A DNA stretch of 64,000 nucleotides, taken from Burkholderia sp. FERM BP-3421 (lineage in GTDB: Bacteria; Pseudomonadota; Gammaproteobacteria; Burkholderiales; Burkholderiaceae). The translations under genes and the position numbers were made by a program. The DNA is taken from NCBI RefSeq assembly GCF_028657905.1, contig NZ_CP117782.1, positions 1,984,001 through 2,048,000 of the forward strand. Reading direction: 5' to 3'. Positions 18,370 to 27,830 of this stretch are shown piece after piece (within the stretch, counting starts at the first letter, position 1; each line of letters opens with the position of its first letter). The notes beneath the pieces were generated by a model. The model was not told the DNA's origin. It saw nothing but the letters and a program-made list of their open reading frames with translations, and made no database searches.

Positions 18370-18400
18370 CGACGAAGCCGGCGCGCGGCCGGCTTCGTCG
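18370..18400. terminator. bidirectional terminator-like hairpin between convergent genes
   Basis: CGACGAAGCCGG (18370-18381) pairs with CCGGCTTCGTCG (18389-18400) in a perfect 12-bp stem with a seven-base loop. It lies in the short space between the LysR stop and the convergent PACE gene stop. No T tract is visible. Confidence 0.6.
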
Positions 18401-18443
18401 GGATGGATGGGAGGGTCGGACGGCGCCGCGCGCCGGGGCCGCC

Positions 18444-18881
18444 TCAGGCCAGCGCGCGCGGCGCGGACAGACGGGCGCGGAGCCGGTCGTAGCCGAGGTT
18501 GAACAGGAACGTGTACGGCAGGAAGAACAGCAGGATGCCGAGATCGAGCACCAGCGCCTCGAACAGGCTGATGCCCAGCCACCACGCCGCGATCGGCACC
18601 ACCATCACCACCAGGCCCAGCTCGAACGCGATCGCGTGAACGACGCGGAGCGCCAGGTTGCGGGTCAGGCCGAAACGACGCTCGAAGCGGTCGAACAAGG
18701 CGTTGAACGCGATATTCCAGGCCATCGCGACGAGCGAGACCAGGGCCGTGAGCGCGCCGACGTGAACCAGCGACAGCCCGAGCACCCAGCTGAGCAGCGG
18801 CGCGCACAGGGCGATGGCGACCAGTTCGAACGTCAGCGCGTGAACAAGCCGCTCGGTCAGGGATTTCTTGAGGGTTTGCAT
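18444..18881 (-). CDS. PACE-family (AceI-like) efflux transporter
   Basis: This 145-residue protein has four transmembrane segments in two repeated pairs, each opening with the RLVHALTFELVAI / RVVHAIAFELGLVV pattern that defines the bacterial transmembrane pair (PACE) family. Both copies keep the membrane-embedded glutamate expected for proton coupling. Members export biocides such as chlorhexidine and short-chain diamines. The ATG at 18881 has GGAG upstream. It is divergent from a LysR gene 103 bases away, an arrangement known for PACE genes, so LysR-controlled induction is likely. Confidence 0.9.
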   Translation of the reverse strand: MQTLKKSLTERLVHALTFELVAIALCAPLLSWVLGLSLVHVGALTALVSLVAMAWNIAFNALFDRFERRFGLTRNLALRVVHAIAFELGLVVMVVPIAAWWLGISLFEALVLDLGILLFFLPYTFLFNLGYDRLRARLSAPRALA

Positions 18882-18984
18882 GAAACACTCCGTTGAACAA
18901 TGCGATGTCGCCATTTTCATCGGATTTACCGGTGTAAACCAGTTTGTTAATATCGGTTTTTCCGATCTATTGCCGGAGCCCCGC

Positions 18985-19869
18985 ATGCGCCACTCTCCCG
19001 AAGCCCTGCTCGCCTTTGCCGAAGCCGCGGCGCTCGGCTCGTTCTCGGCCGCCGCGCGCAAGCTCGGCAAACGGCAGTCGACGATCAGCGAGGCGATCGC
19101 CAATCTCGAGATCGACCTCGGCCTCACGCTGTTCGACCGCTCGACGCGCCAGCCGACCCTGACCGAGGCCGCGCGCGCACTGTTGCCCGAAGTGCTGCGC
19201 GTGCTGGAGGCGGGCGAGGCGATCGACCAGCTCGCCGCGCGGCTCGCGGGCGGCGAGGAGGCGCGGCTCACGCTCGCCGTGTCGGACACCTATCAGTCGG
19301 CGCGCTACGACGCGACGCTCGCGGCGCTCGACCGGCGTTTCCCGACCCTGGAATTCGAATGCCTGATCGCCGAGCACGACGACGTGCTCGACCTGATCCA
19401 GCAGGACCGCGCCCAGCTCGGCCTGATGGCCGCGCGCAGCACCTACCCGCCGGACATCGGCGCGGCGATGGTCGCGGAACACTCGGAGATCGGCCTGTTC
19501 GTCGGCCTGACGCATCCGTTCGCCGCCTACGGCGCGACCGAGGTGCCGCTCGCCGCGCTGCACGAGGCGCGCGAGCTGCGCCTGAACACCTATGTCGCGC
19601 CGCGCGGCGCGCCGGTCGAGACGGGCCTCGTCGCGGGGCGACGCTCCTGGTCGGCGCCGAGCTATCTGATGCTGCTGGAAATGGCGGTCGCGGGCTTCGG
19701 CTGGGCGGAGCTGCCGCGCTGGATGGTCGAGCACTTCGCGAACGCGCGGCTCGTCGAGCTGAACGCGCGCGGCTGGCCGCGGCGGGTACCGGTCGACGCC
19801 GTCTGGTCGCGCGGCCGGCCGCTCGGGCCGGCCGGCTCCTGGCTGCTGGAGCAGATGCTGGCCGCGTAG
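18985..19869 (+). CDS. LysR-family transcriptional regulator, probable controller of the PACE gene
   Basis: The protein of 294 residues starts MRHSPEALLAFAEAAALGSFSAAARKLGKRQSTIS, an LTTR winged-helix domain, with the effector-binding domain after about residue 90. GGAG sits six bases before the ATG at 18985. It is transcribed away from the PACE efflux gene; the 103-base gap contains AT-rich half-sites suitable for LTTR binding. The stop is ten bases from the convergent CopD-like gene. Confidence 0.9.
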   Translation: MRHSPEALLAFAEAAALGSFSAAARKLGKRQSTISEAIANLEIDLGLTLFDRSTRQPTLTEAARALLPEVLRVLEAGEAIDQLAARLAGGEEARLTLAVSDTYQSARYDATLAALDRRFPTLEFECLIAEHDDVLDLIQQDRAQLGLMAARSTYPPDIGAAMVAEHSEIGLFVGLTHPFAAYGATEVPLAALHEARELRLNTYVAPRGAPVETGLVAGRRSWSAPSYLMLLEMAVAGFGWAELPRWMVEHFANARLVELNARGWPRRVPVDAVWSRGRPLGPAGSWLLEQMLAA

Positions 19870-19879
19870 GCGGCCCGGA

Positions 19880-20338
19880 TCAGAAGCCGCGCGACAGCAC
19901 GGCCACCCCGATCGTCACCACGCCGAGCACGAGGTTCACGATCACCAGGAGGCGCATCGCGCCGACCGCGCGCGCGCCGTCCGGCCAGTTCTGCGCCTGC
20001 ACCGCGCGACGGATGCGCGGGAACAGCGCGAAACGGATGTGACCGAAGATCAGCATCATCACGACGCCCAGCCCCGCCATCGCGTGCAGCGGCCAGGTCG
20101 CGTGCGCGCCGCCGAAGCTCACGAGCAGGAAGCCGCCCGTCAGGAGGATCGCGATGACCGCGGCGGCGACCCAGTTGAAGAAGCGGCCGAACACCGCCTC
20201 GATCAGCGGCAGCCGCAGCTGCGGCGAAAGATCCGACAACGCGGGACGCAGACAGAAATGCGCGAACACCATCCCGCCCACCCAGACGGCGACCCCGAGC
20301 AGGTGAAGGAACAAGGCGAGGGCAACGGCGTGGGACAT
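19880..20338 (-). CDS. CopD-family membrane protein
   Basis: The protein of 152 residues starts MSHAVALALFLHLLGVAVWVGGMVF. It has four hydrophobic segments, with conserved histidines in segment 1 (HLLGVAVWVGG) and in later segments (HAMAGLGVVMM, FGHIRFALFP). This matches the CopD/YkgB-like integral membrane family, linked to copper handling or to haem-binding membrane proteins. No other copper gene is adjacent, so the function is tentative. The ATG at 20338 is chosen because the upstream extension is not hydrophobic and lacks family similarity. Confidence 0.78.
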   Translation of the reverse strand: MSHAVALALFLHLLGVAVWVGGMVFAHFCLRPALSDLSPQLRLPLIEAVFGRFFNWVAAAVIAILLTGGFLLVSFGGAHATWPLHAMAGLGVVMMLIFGHIRFALFPRIRRAVQAQNWPDGARAVGAMRLLVIVNLVLGVVTIGVAVLSRGF

Positions 20339-20508
20339 GTCGGGCGATCCTGATGAAGGGTGAATTGAGGGGAACGGTAGCCGCGCGTCATGGCGCGCGA
20401 TCATCACGCGCATTCGACAGCCGCCGCGCGCGCCGGTTCAGCGCGCGGGTCGGCCGACGCGTCGATCGCGCGCACTTGTCGCGCGACCGGTGGTCCAGAC
20501 AACACAAA

Positions 20509-20538
20509 GCCGCGCGCCCGCGACAGCAGGCACGCGGC
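20509..20538 (-). terminator. Rho-independent terminator of parE-parC
   Basis: On the minus strand GCCGCGTGCC pairs with GGCGCGCGGC (10 bp with one G-U) around a ten-base loop, and TTTGTGTT follows. It lies 19 bases downstream of the parC stop. Confidence 0.65.
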
Positions 20539-20556
20539 TTCGAGGGCCCCGCGAGA

Positions 20557-22875
20557 TCAGCCGAGGTTCGGACGCAAGCCGAGCAGCTTGAGGCGGCCGT
20601 CCGGCGCGCGGCCCTTGCGCGCGCGCTTGCCGACGTGCGATTCGAGCGCGGCGCCGGTCAGCCGGTCCTCCTGCGCCTTGCCGCCCCGGCCCGTGCCCAT
20701 CAGCACGACGCCCGTCGGCCCGACCGCGAGCGCCTGCGCGAGGGTTTCCCTCGGTTCGAGCGCCATCAGGATCACGCCGCGACCGCCGCCCGACAGCGAC
20801 TTCATCTCGTCCATGCCGAACACCAGGAGACGGCCGCCGCTCGACAGACACGCGACCTGCACGGCATCGGCCGGCACCGGCATCGGCGCGAGCGGCGCTG
20901 CGCCTTCGTCGATCGTCATGAACGCCTTGCCGGCCTTCACGCGGCTCACCATGTCGCCGATCTTCGCGACGAACCCGTAGCCGTTGTTCGACGCGAGCAG
21001 CAGCGGCTGATCGGCAGGCGCCGCATAGTAATGCAACAGGTGCGAGCCCGATTCGAGTTCGATCAGCGAGGTCACCGGCACGCCGTCGCCGCGGCCGCCC
21101 GGCAGCAGCTGCACGGCCACCGAGTACACGCGGCCGCTGCTGCCCCACGCGATCAGCGTGTCGGGCGTGCGGCACTGGAACGCCGCGTAGAGACTGTCGC
21201 CGGCCTTGAACGAGAAGCTCGCCGGATCGAGGCCATGCCCCTTGAGCGCGCGCACCCAGCCCTTCTGCGACACCACCACCGTCACCGGCTCGTCGACCAC
21301 GCGGGCCTCGAAGGTCGCGCGCTTCTCCTGCTGGATCAGCGTGCGGCGCTCGTCGCCGTACTGCTTGGCGTCGCCCTCGATCTCCTTGATCATGAGGCGC
21401 TTCATCGCGCTCTCGTTGGCGAGCAGCTCTTCCAGCTTCGCCTTCTCCGCGCGCAGTTCCTCGAGTTCCTTCTCGATCTTGAACTTCTCGAGCCGCGCGA
21501 GCTGGCGCAGACGGATGTCGAGAATGTCGTCGGCCTGCCGCTCGGTCAGCCCGAACGCGCTCATCAGCGCGCTCTTCGGCTCGTCCGACTCGCGGATGAT
21601 GCGGATCACCTCGTCGATGTTCAGGAAGACGATCATCCGCCCTTCGAGGATGTGGATCCGGTCGTTCACCTTGTCGAGCCGGTGGCGGCAGCGCCGCGTC
21701 ACGGTCAGCTGGCGGAACGCCACCCACTCGCCGAGGATGTCGGACAAGCCCTTCTGGCCCGGCCGGCCGTCCGCGCCGATCATCACGAGGTTCAGCGTCG
21801 CGTTCGATTCGAGGCTCGTGTGCGCGAGCAACGAATGGACGAACTCGGTCTGGTCGATCGCGCGCGACTTCGGCTCGAACACGAGCCGCACCGGCGCATC
21901 CTTGCCGGACTCGTCGCGCACCGCGTCGAGCAGGTCGAGCATCGTCTTCTTGGTATTGACCTGTTCCTGCGACAGGGCCTTCTTGCCGAGCTTCAGCTTC
22001 GGATTGGTCAGTTCCTCGATTTCCTCGAGCACCTTCTGCCCCGAGGTGTTCGGCGGTAGTTCGGTCACCACCAACTGCCACTGGCCGCGCGCCAGTTCCT
22101 CGATCTTCCAGCACGCGCGCACCTTGAGGCTGCCGCGCCCGGTTTTATAGGCGGCCGAGATTTCCGCGTCGCTCGAGATGATCTGCCCGCCGCCCGGGAA
22201 GTCGGGGCCGGGCACGAGCTGCATCAGCGCGTCGTGCGACAGCGTCGGATTGCGGATCAGCGCGACCGCGGCGGCCGCGACCTCGCGCAGGTTGTGCGAC
22301 GGAATCTCGGTCGCGAGCCCGACCGCGATCCCCGACGCGCCGTTCAGCAGCACGAACGGCAGCCGGCCCGGCAGCAGCTTCGGCTCCTCGAACGAACCGT
22401 CGTAGTTCGGCATGAAGCCGACCGTGCCCTGGTCGATCTCGTCGAGCAGCAGCTGCGCGATCGGCGTGAGGCGCGCTTCCGTGTAACGCATCGCCGCCGC
22501 GCCGTCGCCGTCGCGCGAACCGAAGTTGCCCTGGCCGTCGATCAGCGGATAGCGCATCGAGAAGTCCTGCGCGAGACGCACGAGCGCGTCATAGGCGGAC
22601 TGGTCGCCGTGCGGGTGGTACTTGCCGAGCACGTCGCCGACGACGCGCGCGGACTTGACGGGCTTCGCGTTGTTGCCCAGCCCCATCTCGTTCATCGCAT
22701 AGAGGATGCGGCGTTGGACCGGCTTCTGGCCGTCGCAGACGTCGGGCAGCGCGCGCCCCTTGACGACGCTGACCGCGTAGCCGAGATACGCCTGCTCGGC
22801 GTAGTGGCCGAGCGTGAGGAACTCGCCTTCCGGCGCGGCCGGCTCGGCGAAAAGATCGGGAGTGATGTCGTCCAT
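20557..22875 (-). CDS. parC: DNA topoisomerase IV subunit A
   Basis: The protein of 772 residues is a full-length type IIA topoisomerase breakage-reunion subunit, with GHYAEQAYLGYAVSVVKGRALPD near the start, the catalytic tyrosine at 131 (AMRYTEARL) and C-terminal beta-pinwheel blades. Topo IV decatenates replicated chromosomes. The quinolone-determining loop reads HPHGDQSAYDALV, with Gln92 where E. coli ParC has Ser80; this may be normal for the lineage. parE lies 55 bases upstream, so the two are probably one transcript ending at the hairpin after parC. Confidence 0.97.
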   Translation of the reverse strand: MDDITPDLFAEPAAPEGEFLTLGHYAEQAYLGYAVSVVKGRALPDVCDGQKPVQRRILYAMNEMGLGNNAKPVKSARVVGDVLGKYHPHGDQSAYDALVRLAQDFSMRYPLIDGQGNFGSRDGDGAAAMRYTEARLTPIAQLLLDEIDQGTVGFMPNYDGSFEEPKLLPGRLPFVLLNGASGIAVGLATEIPSHNLREVAAAAVALIRNPTLSHDALMQLVPGPDFPGGGQIISSDAEISAAYKTGRGSLKVRACWKIEELARGQWQLVVTELPPNTSGQKVLEEIEELTNPKLKLGKKALSQEQVNTKKTMLDLLDAVRDESGKDAPVRLVFEPKSRAIDQTEFVHSLLAHTSLESNATLNLVMIGADGRPGQKGLSDILGEWVAFRQLTVTRRCRHRLDKVNDRIHILEGRMIVFLNIDEVIRIIRESDEPKSALMSAFGLTERQADDILDIRLRQLARLEKFKIEKELEELRAEKAKLEELLANESAMKRLMIKEIEGDAKQYGDERRTLIQQEKRATFEARVVDEPVTVVVSQKGWVRALKGHGLDPASFSFKAGDSLYAAFQCRTPDTLIAWGSSGRVYSVAVQLLPGGRGDGVPVTSLIELESGSHLLHYYAAPADQPLLLASNNGYGFVAKIGDMVSRVKAGKAFMTIDEGAAPLAPMPVPADAVQVACLSSGGRLLVFGMDEMKSLSGGGRGVILMALEPRETLAQALAVGPTGVVLMGTGRGGKAQEDRLTGAALESHVGKRARKGRAPDGRLKLLGLRPNLG

Positions 22876-22930
22876 CTTGAATCCGTGTTCTGTATGTGGC
22901 GCGAGTGCGAGCGGGCGGGGCCCGCCGCGC

Positions 22931-24913
22931 TCAGATATCCGCTTCGACTTCGTTGCCCTTTTCCTCGAGCCAGCTGCGGCGCGCGGCGGCTTCGCCCTTG
23001 CCCATCAACATCGTCATCCGCGCGACGGTGCGCTCGTAGTCGAGGTCGCCGAGCCGCACCGGCATCAGGCGGCGGGTGTCGGGATTCATCGTCGTGTCCC
23101 ACAGCTGCTCGGCGCTCATTTCGCCGAGACCCTTGAAGCGGCTCACGCTCAGCTGGCTCTCGCGCACCCCTTCCTTCGCGAGCTTGTCGAAGATCGCGAC
23201 GCGCTCGCCCTCGTCGAGCGCGTAGAGCTTCTGCGCGGGCTTCTTGCCGCGCGCGGGCGCATCGACCCGGAACAGGGGCGGACGCGCGACGAACACGTGA
23301 CCGCGCTCGATCAGCTGCGGGAAGTGCTTGAAGAACAGCGTGAGCAGCAGCACCTGGATGTGGGAACCGTCGACGTCCGCATCCGACAGGATGCAGATCT
23401 TGCCGTAGCGCAGGTTCGACAGGTCGACGCTGTCGTCGGGGCTGTGCGGATCGACGCCGATCGCGACCGAGATGTCGTGCACCTCGTTGTTCGCGAACAG
23501 GCGGTCGCGCTCGGTTTCCCAGGTGTTGAGCACCTTGCCGCGCAGCGGCAGGATCGCCTGGTATTCCTTGTCGCGGCCCATCTTGGCCGAGCCGCCCGCC
23601 GAATCGCCCTCGACCAGGAACAGCTCGTTGCGCGCGATGTCCTCGGTCTCGCAGTCGGTCAGCTTGCCCGGCAGCACCGCGACGCCCGAGCTCTTGCGCT
23701 TCTCGACCTTCTGGCCCGCACGGGTGCGCGCCTGCGCCTGCTTGATCACGAGCTCCGCGAGCTTCTTGCCGTGCTCGACGTGCTGGTTCAGCCACAGTTC
23801 GAGCGCCGGACGCGCGAACGACGACACGAGCTTGACCGCGTCGCGGCTGTTCAGCCGCTCCTTGATCTGCCCTTGGAACTGCGGATCGAGCACCTTCGCG
23901 GACAGCACGAAGGACACCCGCGCGAACACGTCCTCGGCGAGCAGCTTCACGCCCTTGGGCTGAAGGTTGTGCAGCTCGACGAAGCTCTTCACCGCCTGGT
24001 AGAGGCCGTCGCGCAGGCCCGACTCATGGGTGCCGCCCGCGGGCGTCGGGATCAGGTTCACGTAGGACTCGCGCACGAGCGAGCCTTCCTCGCTCCAGGC
24101 GACCACCCACGACGCGCCCTCGCCCTCGGCGAACGAATCGTCGCCCGAACGGCCGTCCGCGAAGCGCTCGCCCTCGAACAGCGGGATCAGCAGCTCGCTG
24201 TCGTTCATCCCTTCGAGCAGGTAGCCGCGCAGGCCGTCCTCGTACTTCCAGCTCTGGCGCTCGCCCGTCTTCTCGTTGATGAACGCCACCTCGACGCCCG
24301 GCAGCAGCACCGCCTTGGAGCGCAGCAGGCGCTGCAGCTCGCCGAGCGGCAGGTTCGGCGAATCGAAGTACGTCGGATTCGGCCAGACCGTCACGCGGGT
24401 GCCGGTCTTCTTCTCGCCGCGCCCCGCCGACTGGATCGCCAGCTGCCGCACCACGTCGCCTTCCGCGAAACCGAGCGTGGCGACCTTGCCGTCGCGCCAC
24501 ACCGTCACGTCGAGACGCGTCGCGAGCGCGTTGGTGACCGACACGCCGACGCCGTGCAGGCCGCCCGAGAACGTGTACGCGCCGCCCGCGGCCTTGTCGA
24601 ACTTGCCGCCCGCATGCAGGCGCGTGTAGACGATCTCGACCACCGGCACGCCTTCCTCCGGATGCAGGCCGAACGGAATGCCGCGCCCGTCGTCCTCCAC
24701 CGATACCGATTGATCCGCGTGCAGCGTGACCGTGATCTGCTTGCCGTAACCGCCCAACGCCTCGTCGGACGCGTTGTCGATGACTTCCTGGATGATGTGC
24801 AGCGGATTCTCGGTCCGGGTGTACATACCGGGCCGCTGCTTGACGGGCTCGAGGCCCTTCAGCACCTTGATCGATGCTTCGCTATACGCCGCGCTGGGCT
24901 TTTTCGTGGACAT
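22931..24913 (-). CDS. parE: DNA topoisomerase IV subunit B
   Basis: The protein of 660 residues has the GHKL ATPase domain (EVIDNASDEALGG, DDGRGIPFG, GGLHGVGVSVTNAL), a transducer domain and the TOPRIM domain (FLVEGDSAGGSAK, ILPLRGKVLN, DADVDGSHI). It pairs with ParC to decatenate DNA using ATP. The ATG at 24913 begins MSTKKPSAAYSEASIKVLKGLEPV, the usual start. The short gap to parC shows co-transcription. Confidence 0.97.
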   Translation of the reverse strand: MSTKKPSAAYSEASIKVLKGLEPVKQRPGMYTRTENPLHIIQEVIDNASDEALGGYGKQITVTLHADQSVSVEDDGRGIPFGLHPEEGVPVVEIVYTRLHAGGKFDKAAGGAYTFSGGLHGVGVSVTNALATRLDVTVWRDGKVATLGFAEGDVVRQLAIQSAGRGEKKTGTRVTVWPNPTYFDSPNLPLGELQRLLRSKAVLLPGVEVAFINEKTGERQSWKYEDGLRGYLLEGMNDSELLIPLFEGERFADGRSGDDSFAEGEGASWVVAWSEEGSLVRESYVNLIPTPAGGTHESGLRDGLYQAVKSFVELHNLQPKGVKLLAEDVFARVSFVLSAKVLDPQFQGQIKERLNSRDAVKLVSSFARPALELWLNQHVEHGKKLAELVIKQAQARTRAGQKVEKRKSSGVAVLPGKLTDCETEDIARNELFLVEGDSAGGSAKMGRDKEYQAILPLRGKVLNTWETERDRLFANNEVHDISVAIGVDPHSPDDSVDLSNLRYGKICILSDADVDGSHIQVLLLTLFFKHFPQLIERGHVFVARPPLFRVDAPARGKKPAQKLYALDEGERVAIFDKLAKEGVRESQLSVSRFKGLGEMSAEQLWDTTMNPDTRRLMPVRLGDLDYERTVARMTMLMGKGEAAARRSWLEEKGNEVEADI

Positions 24914-25047
24914 AGGCGCTTGGGTTCGTCATTCCTCGTGAAGTTATCCACAGCTACTGTGGATAACGTCGTGGACAAAACGTTGAATTCGATAAAAAAG
25001 CGAATCGAAACAATGGCGAGCTTAGATTGCTTCGAAAGCGGGCGGCG

Positions 25048-25100
25048 GCCACTGTGCAAAACGCAGTGGCGGGCCGCCCGGAGCGCCGTCGCTCCGGGCG
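25048..25100. terminator. two adjacent hairpins between parE and uup
   Basis: GCCACTG (25048-25054) pairs with CAGTGGC (25064-25070). A stronger perfect 11-bp stem lies next to it, CGCCCGGAGCG (25075-25085) with CGCTCCGGGCG (25090-25100), around a four-base loop. They sit downstream of the uup stop on the minus strand, so they probably end that transcript; a few T residues occur within the first loop. Confidence 0.5.
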
Positions 25101-25160
25101 CGCCGCGCCGAACGGGCCGTATTCTACTGGTTCCGTCGGCGCGCCTTCATGAACGGAGGC

Positions 25161-27104
25161 TTACACCGGCTTGCGCTTGGCCTCGAGCAGCTCCCAGCGC
25201 TCGAGCGCGGCGAGGAGTTCGTCGTCGAGCGCGGCGAAGCGCTCGGTCAGGCGGGCGCCCTCCTGGGCGTCGCGCGCGAAGATCGCGCCGTCCTCGAGCT
25301 GGGCGCCGATCGCCTTCTGCTCGGCCTCCAGCGCCGCGATCCGGTCGGGCAGCCCGTCCAGCTCGCGCTGCTCGTTGAACGACAGCTTCACCGTGCGCTG
25401 GGCATTGCGGCCGGGCGCGCCCTTCGCGTCGTCGCGCACGGGGGCCGGCTCCTTGGGCGCGCGCTTCGCGGCCTCCTGCTGGGCCAGCTGCGCCGCGCGC
25501 CCGCGCTGCACCTGCCAGTCGGAGAAGCCGCCGACGTACTCGCGCCACAGGCCGTCGCCTTCCGCCGCGATCACCGAGGTCGCGACGTTGTCGAGGAACG
25601 CGCGGTCGTGGCTGACGAGCAGCACGGTGCCGTCGTAGTCGGTCAGCAGCTCCTCGAGGAGTTCGAGCGTCGGGATGTCGAGATCGTTGGTCGGCTCGTC
25701 GAGCACCAGCACGTTGGCGGGCCGCGCGAACAGGCGCGCGAGCAGCAGGCGGTTGCGTTCGCCGCCCGACAGCGACTTGACGGGCGAACGCGCGCGCTCG
25801 GGCGCGAACAGGAAATCGCCGAGATAGCTCATCACGTGCTTCTTCTCGCCGCCGATCTCGACCCACTCGCTGCCGGGGCTGATCGTGTCCGCGAGGCTCT
25901 TCTCGGCATCGAGCTGCGCGCGCATCTGGTCGAAGTACGCGACCTGGAGGTTGGTGCCGGTGCGCACCGTGCCTTCGTCGGGCTGGATCTCGCCGAGGAT
26001 CAGCTTGAGCAGCGTGGTCTTGCCGGCGCCGTTCGCGCCGATGAAACCGATCTTGTCGCCGCGCATCACCGTCGCCGAGAAGCGCTCGACCACCGCGCGC
26101 GCGCCGTAGCGCTTCGTCACGTCGGTCAGCTCCGCGACGATCTTGCCCGAGCGCTCGCCCTGGGCGACGTCGAGCTTGACGTTGCCCTGCACGTTGCGGC
26201 GCTCCGCGCGCTCGTTGCGCATCTGTTCGAGGCGCGCGACGCGCCCGACGCTGCGGGTGCGGCGCGCCTCGACGCCCTTGCGGATCCACACCTCTTCCTG
26301 GGCGAGGAACTTGTCGAACTTCTCGTTCTCGACGCGCTCCACCTCCAGCTGCTGGGCCTTGCGGACCTGGTACGCCGAGAAATTCCCGGGATAGGACAGC
26401 AGGCGGCCGCGATCGAGCTCGACGATGCGGGTCGCCACCCGGTCGAGGAACGCGCGGTCGTGGGTGATGAACAACAGGCCCGCGCGCTGCGACACGAGCA
26501 GATCCTCGAGCCAGCGGATGCCGTCGAAATCGAGGTGGTTGGTCGGTTCGTCGAGCAGCAGCACGTCGGGCTGGACGACGAGCGCGCGCGCGAGCGCGAC
26601 GCGCTTTTGCATGCCGCCCGACAGCGCGTCGACCTGCGCCTCGCCGTCGAGGCCGATCTGCGCGAGCGTGGTGGCGACGCGGGTGCGCCAGTTCCAGGCG
26701 TCGGTCGCGTCGAGCGACGACTGCAGCGCATTCATGCGGGCCAGCAGCGTGTCGTGCTCCGCGCCCTCGGGCGTGTCGGCGAGACGATGCGCGATCGCAT
26801 CGTATTCGTCGTGCAGCTCGCGGGCGTGCGTGAGGCCCGACGCGACCGCATCGAACACCGACAGCCCGGCGTCGAACTCGGGCTCCTGCGGCACGTACAC
26901 CGTCACGAGATCCTGCTGGCGCGTGACGAGGCCGTCGTCGGGCCGCGCGAGTTCCGCGACGATCTTCAGGAGCGACGACTTGCCTGCGCCGTTGCGGCCG
27001 ATCAGACCGACGCGTTCGCCGGCCTCGAGCGAGAAATCCGCGTGATCGAGCAACGCGACGTGGCCGAACGCGAGTTGGGCGCCGGTGATGGAATAAAGCG
27101 ACAT
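25161..27104 (-). CDS. uup: ABC-F family ATPase, Uup type
   Basis: The protein of 647 residues has two ABC ATPase domains and no membrane segments. Walker A motifs are GRNGAGKSS and GANGAGKTT, signatures LSGGMQKRVALARAL and LSGGERNRLLLARLF, and Walker B LLLDEPTNHLD and LVLDEPTNDLD. A charged linker and a C-terminal coiled-coil region (after about residue 540) identify the Uup branch. Uup acts in the cytosol on ribosomes and branched DNA intermediates and affects precise transposon excision. It appears monocistronic, flanked by hairpins. Confidence 0.93.
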   Translation of the reverse strand: MSLYSITGAQLAFGHVALLDHADFSLEAGERVGLIGRNGAGKSSLLKIVAELARPDDGLVTRQQDLVTVYVPQEPEFDAGLSVFDAVASGLTHARELHDEYDAIAHRLADTPEGAEHDTLLARMNALQSSLDATDAWNWRTRVATTLAQIGLDGEAQVDALSGGMQKRVALARALVVQPDVLLLDEPTNHLDFDGIRWLEDLLVSQRAGLLFITHDRAFLDRVATRIVELDRGRLLSYPGNFSAYQVRKAQQLEVERVENEKFDKFLAQEEVWIRKGVEARRTRSVGRVARLEQMRNERAERRNVQGNVKLDVAQGERSGKIVAELTDVTKRYGARAVVERFSATVMRGDKIGFIGANGAGKTTLLKLILGEIQPDEGTVRTGTNLQVAYFDQMRAQLDAEKSLADTISPGSEWVEIGGEKKHVMSYLGDFLFAPERARSPVKSLSGGERNRLLLARLFARPANVLVLDEPTNDLDIPTLELLEELLTDYDGTVLLVSHDRAFLDNVATSVIAAEGDGLWREYVGGFSDWQVQRGRAAQLAQQEAAKRAPKEPAPVRDDAKGAPGRNAQRTVKLSFNEQRELDGLPDRIAALEAEQKAIGAQLEDGAIFARDAQEGARLTERFAALDDELLAALERWELLEAKRKPV

Positions 27105-27196
27105 GGAGGAAACGGCGAAGAGGAATCGGAAGCGCCCATTGTACCGGGCGCGGCGCGCGGCGCCGCACTGGCCTGATGGCCTAGGCGGCGAACGGC

Positions 27197-27214
27197 AAAA
27201 CCCGCGAACGCGGG
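27197..27214 (-). terminator. short Rho-independent terminator after the DUF4399 gene
   Basis: On the minus strand CCCGC and GCGGG form a 5-6 bp stem with a tight loop followed by TTTT, 11 bases past the stop codon at 27225. Confidence 0.5.
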
Positions 27215-27224
27215 CGGGGCAGAC

Positions 27225-27632
27225 TCAGTGGTCGACGTTGACTGAAATCGTCTGGCTTATTTCGGGACCATACGAGCGGTGGGCGCCGTCGCCGAACTGC
27301 AGGGTCAGCGTGTGCCGGCCGGGCGGCAAGACGATATCGGTCTCGGTCTGGCCCTTGCCGTAGTGCAGCGACCGATCGGAGGCGGGAATCACGTCGCCTT
27401 TCGGAACCGGCCGGCCGTCGATCAGCAGGTGATGATGGCCCGTGTTCGGCGTCATGTCGCCGGCCGGCCGGATCTCCATGCCTTCGAGGCCGAACTTCAC
27501 GTGTATCGGGTTCGACACGGTCGCGCCGTCATCCGGCGCGACGAAATACACCCGCGCCTCGGCGCGGGCAGCGGCGGACGCGACGAGCGCGGCCGCACAG
27601 AACAATCCGGCGATCCATTTCGTGTTGCGCAT
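27225..27632 (-). CDS. secreted DUF4399-domain protein
   Basis: The protein of 135 residues has a clear signal peptide (MRNTKWIAGLFCAAALVASA, cleavage expected near residues 24-26). The mature part has VYFVAPDDGATVSNPIHVKFGLEGM, the NTGHHHLLID motif and LPPGRHTLTLQFGDGAH, all typical of DUF4399. The family is periplasmic or secreted and of unknown function; the histidine-rich loop could bind a metal. AGGAGG lies seven bases before the ATG at 27632, which fixes the start. A small terminator follows. Confidence 0.85.
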   Translation of the reverse strand: MRNTKWIAGLFCAAALVASAAARAEARVYFVAPDDGATVSNPIHVKFGLEGMEIRPAGDMTPNTGHHHLLIDGRPVPKGDVIPASDRSLHYGKGQTETDIVLPPGRHTLTLQFGDGAHRSYGPEISQTISVNVDH

Positions 27633-27830
27633 CGATTTCCTCCTTCTGACGTGAAAGGCCCTCGCAGCATACACCGCTGTTGCGCGGCACGGCGCTGGGG
27701 TTCCGGGGCGGGCGCGTTTGAAACGGGCGCGGGCGAGGCGGCGCGCGAATTCCGGTACCATTGCGCGTTTTCCGCCGGCTGCGAACGTGCGCCGGCGCAT
27801 CGGATCAACGCATCATCGGGAACGCAACAC

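Noticed and set aside
20353..25378. Long plus-strand frames opposite parC and parE (568 and 854 codons)
   Set aside because: Both are shadows of strongly conserved topoisomerase IV genes; they have no domain motifs.
25149..27176. 675-codon frame opposite uup and a 673-codon frame in another minus-strand phase
   Set aside because: The Uup protein with both ABC cassettes is unmistakable; the other frames are artefacts of GC skew at third positions.
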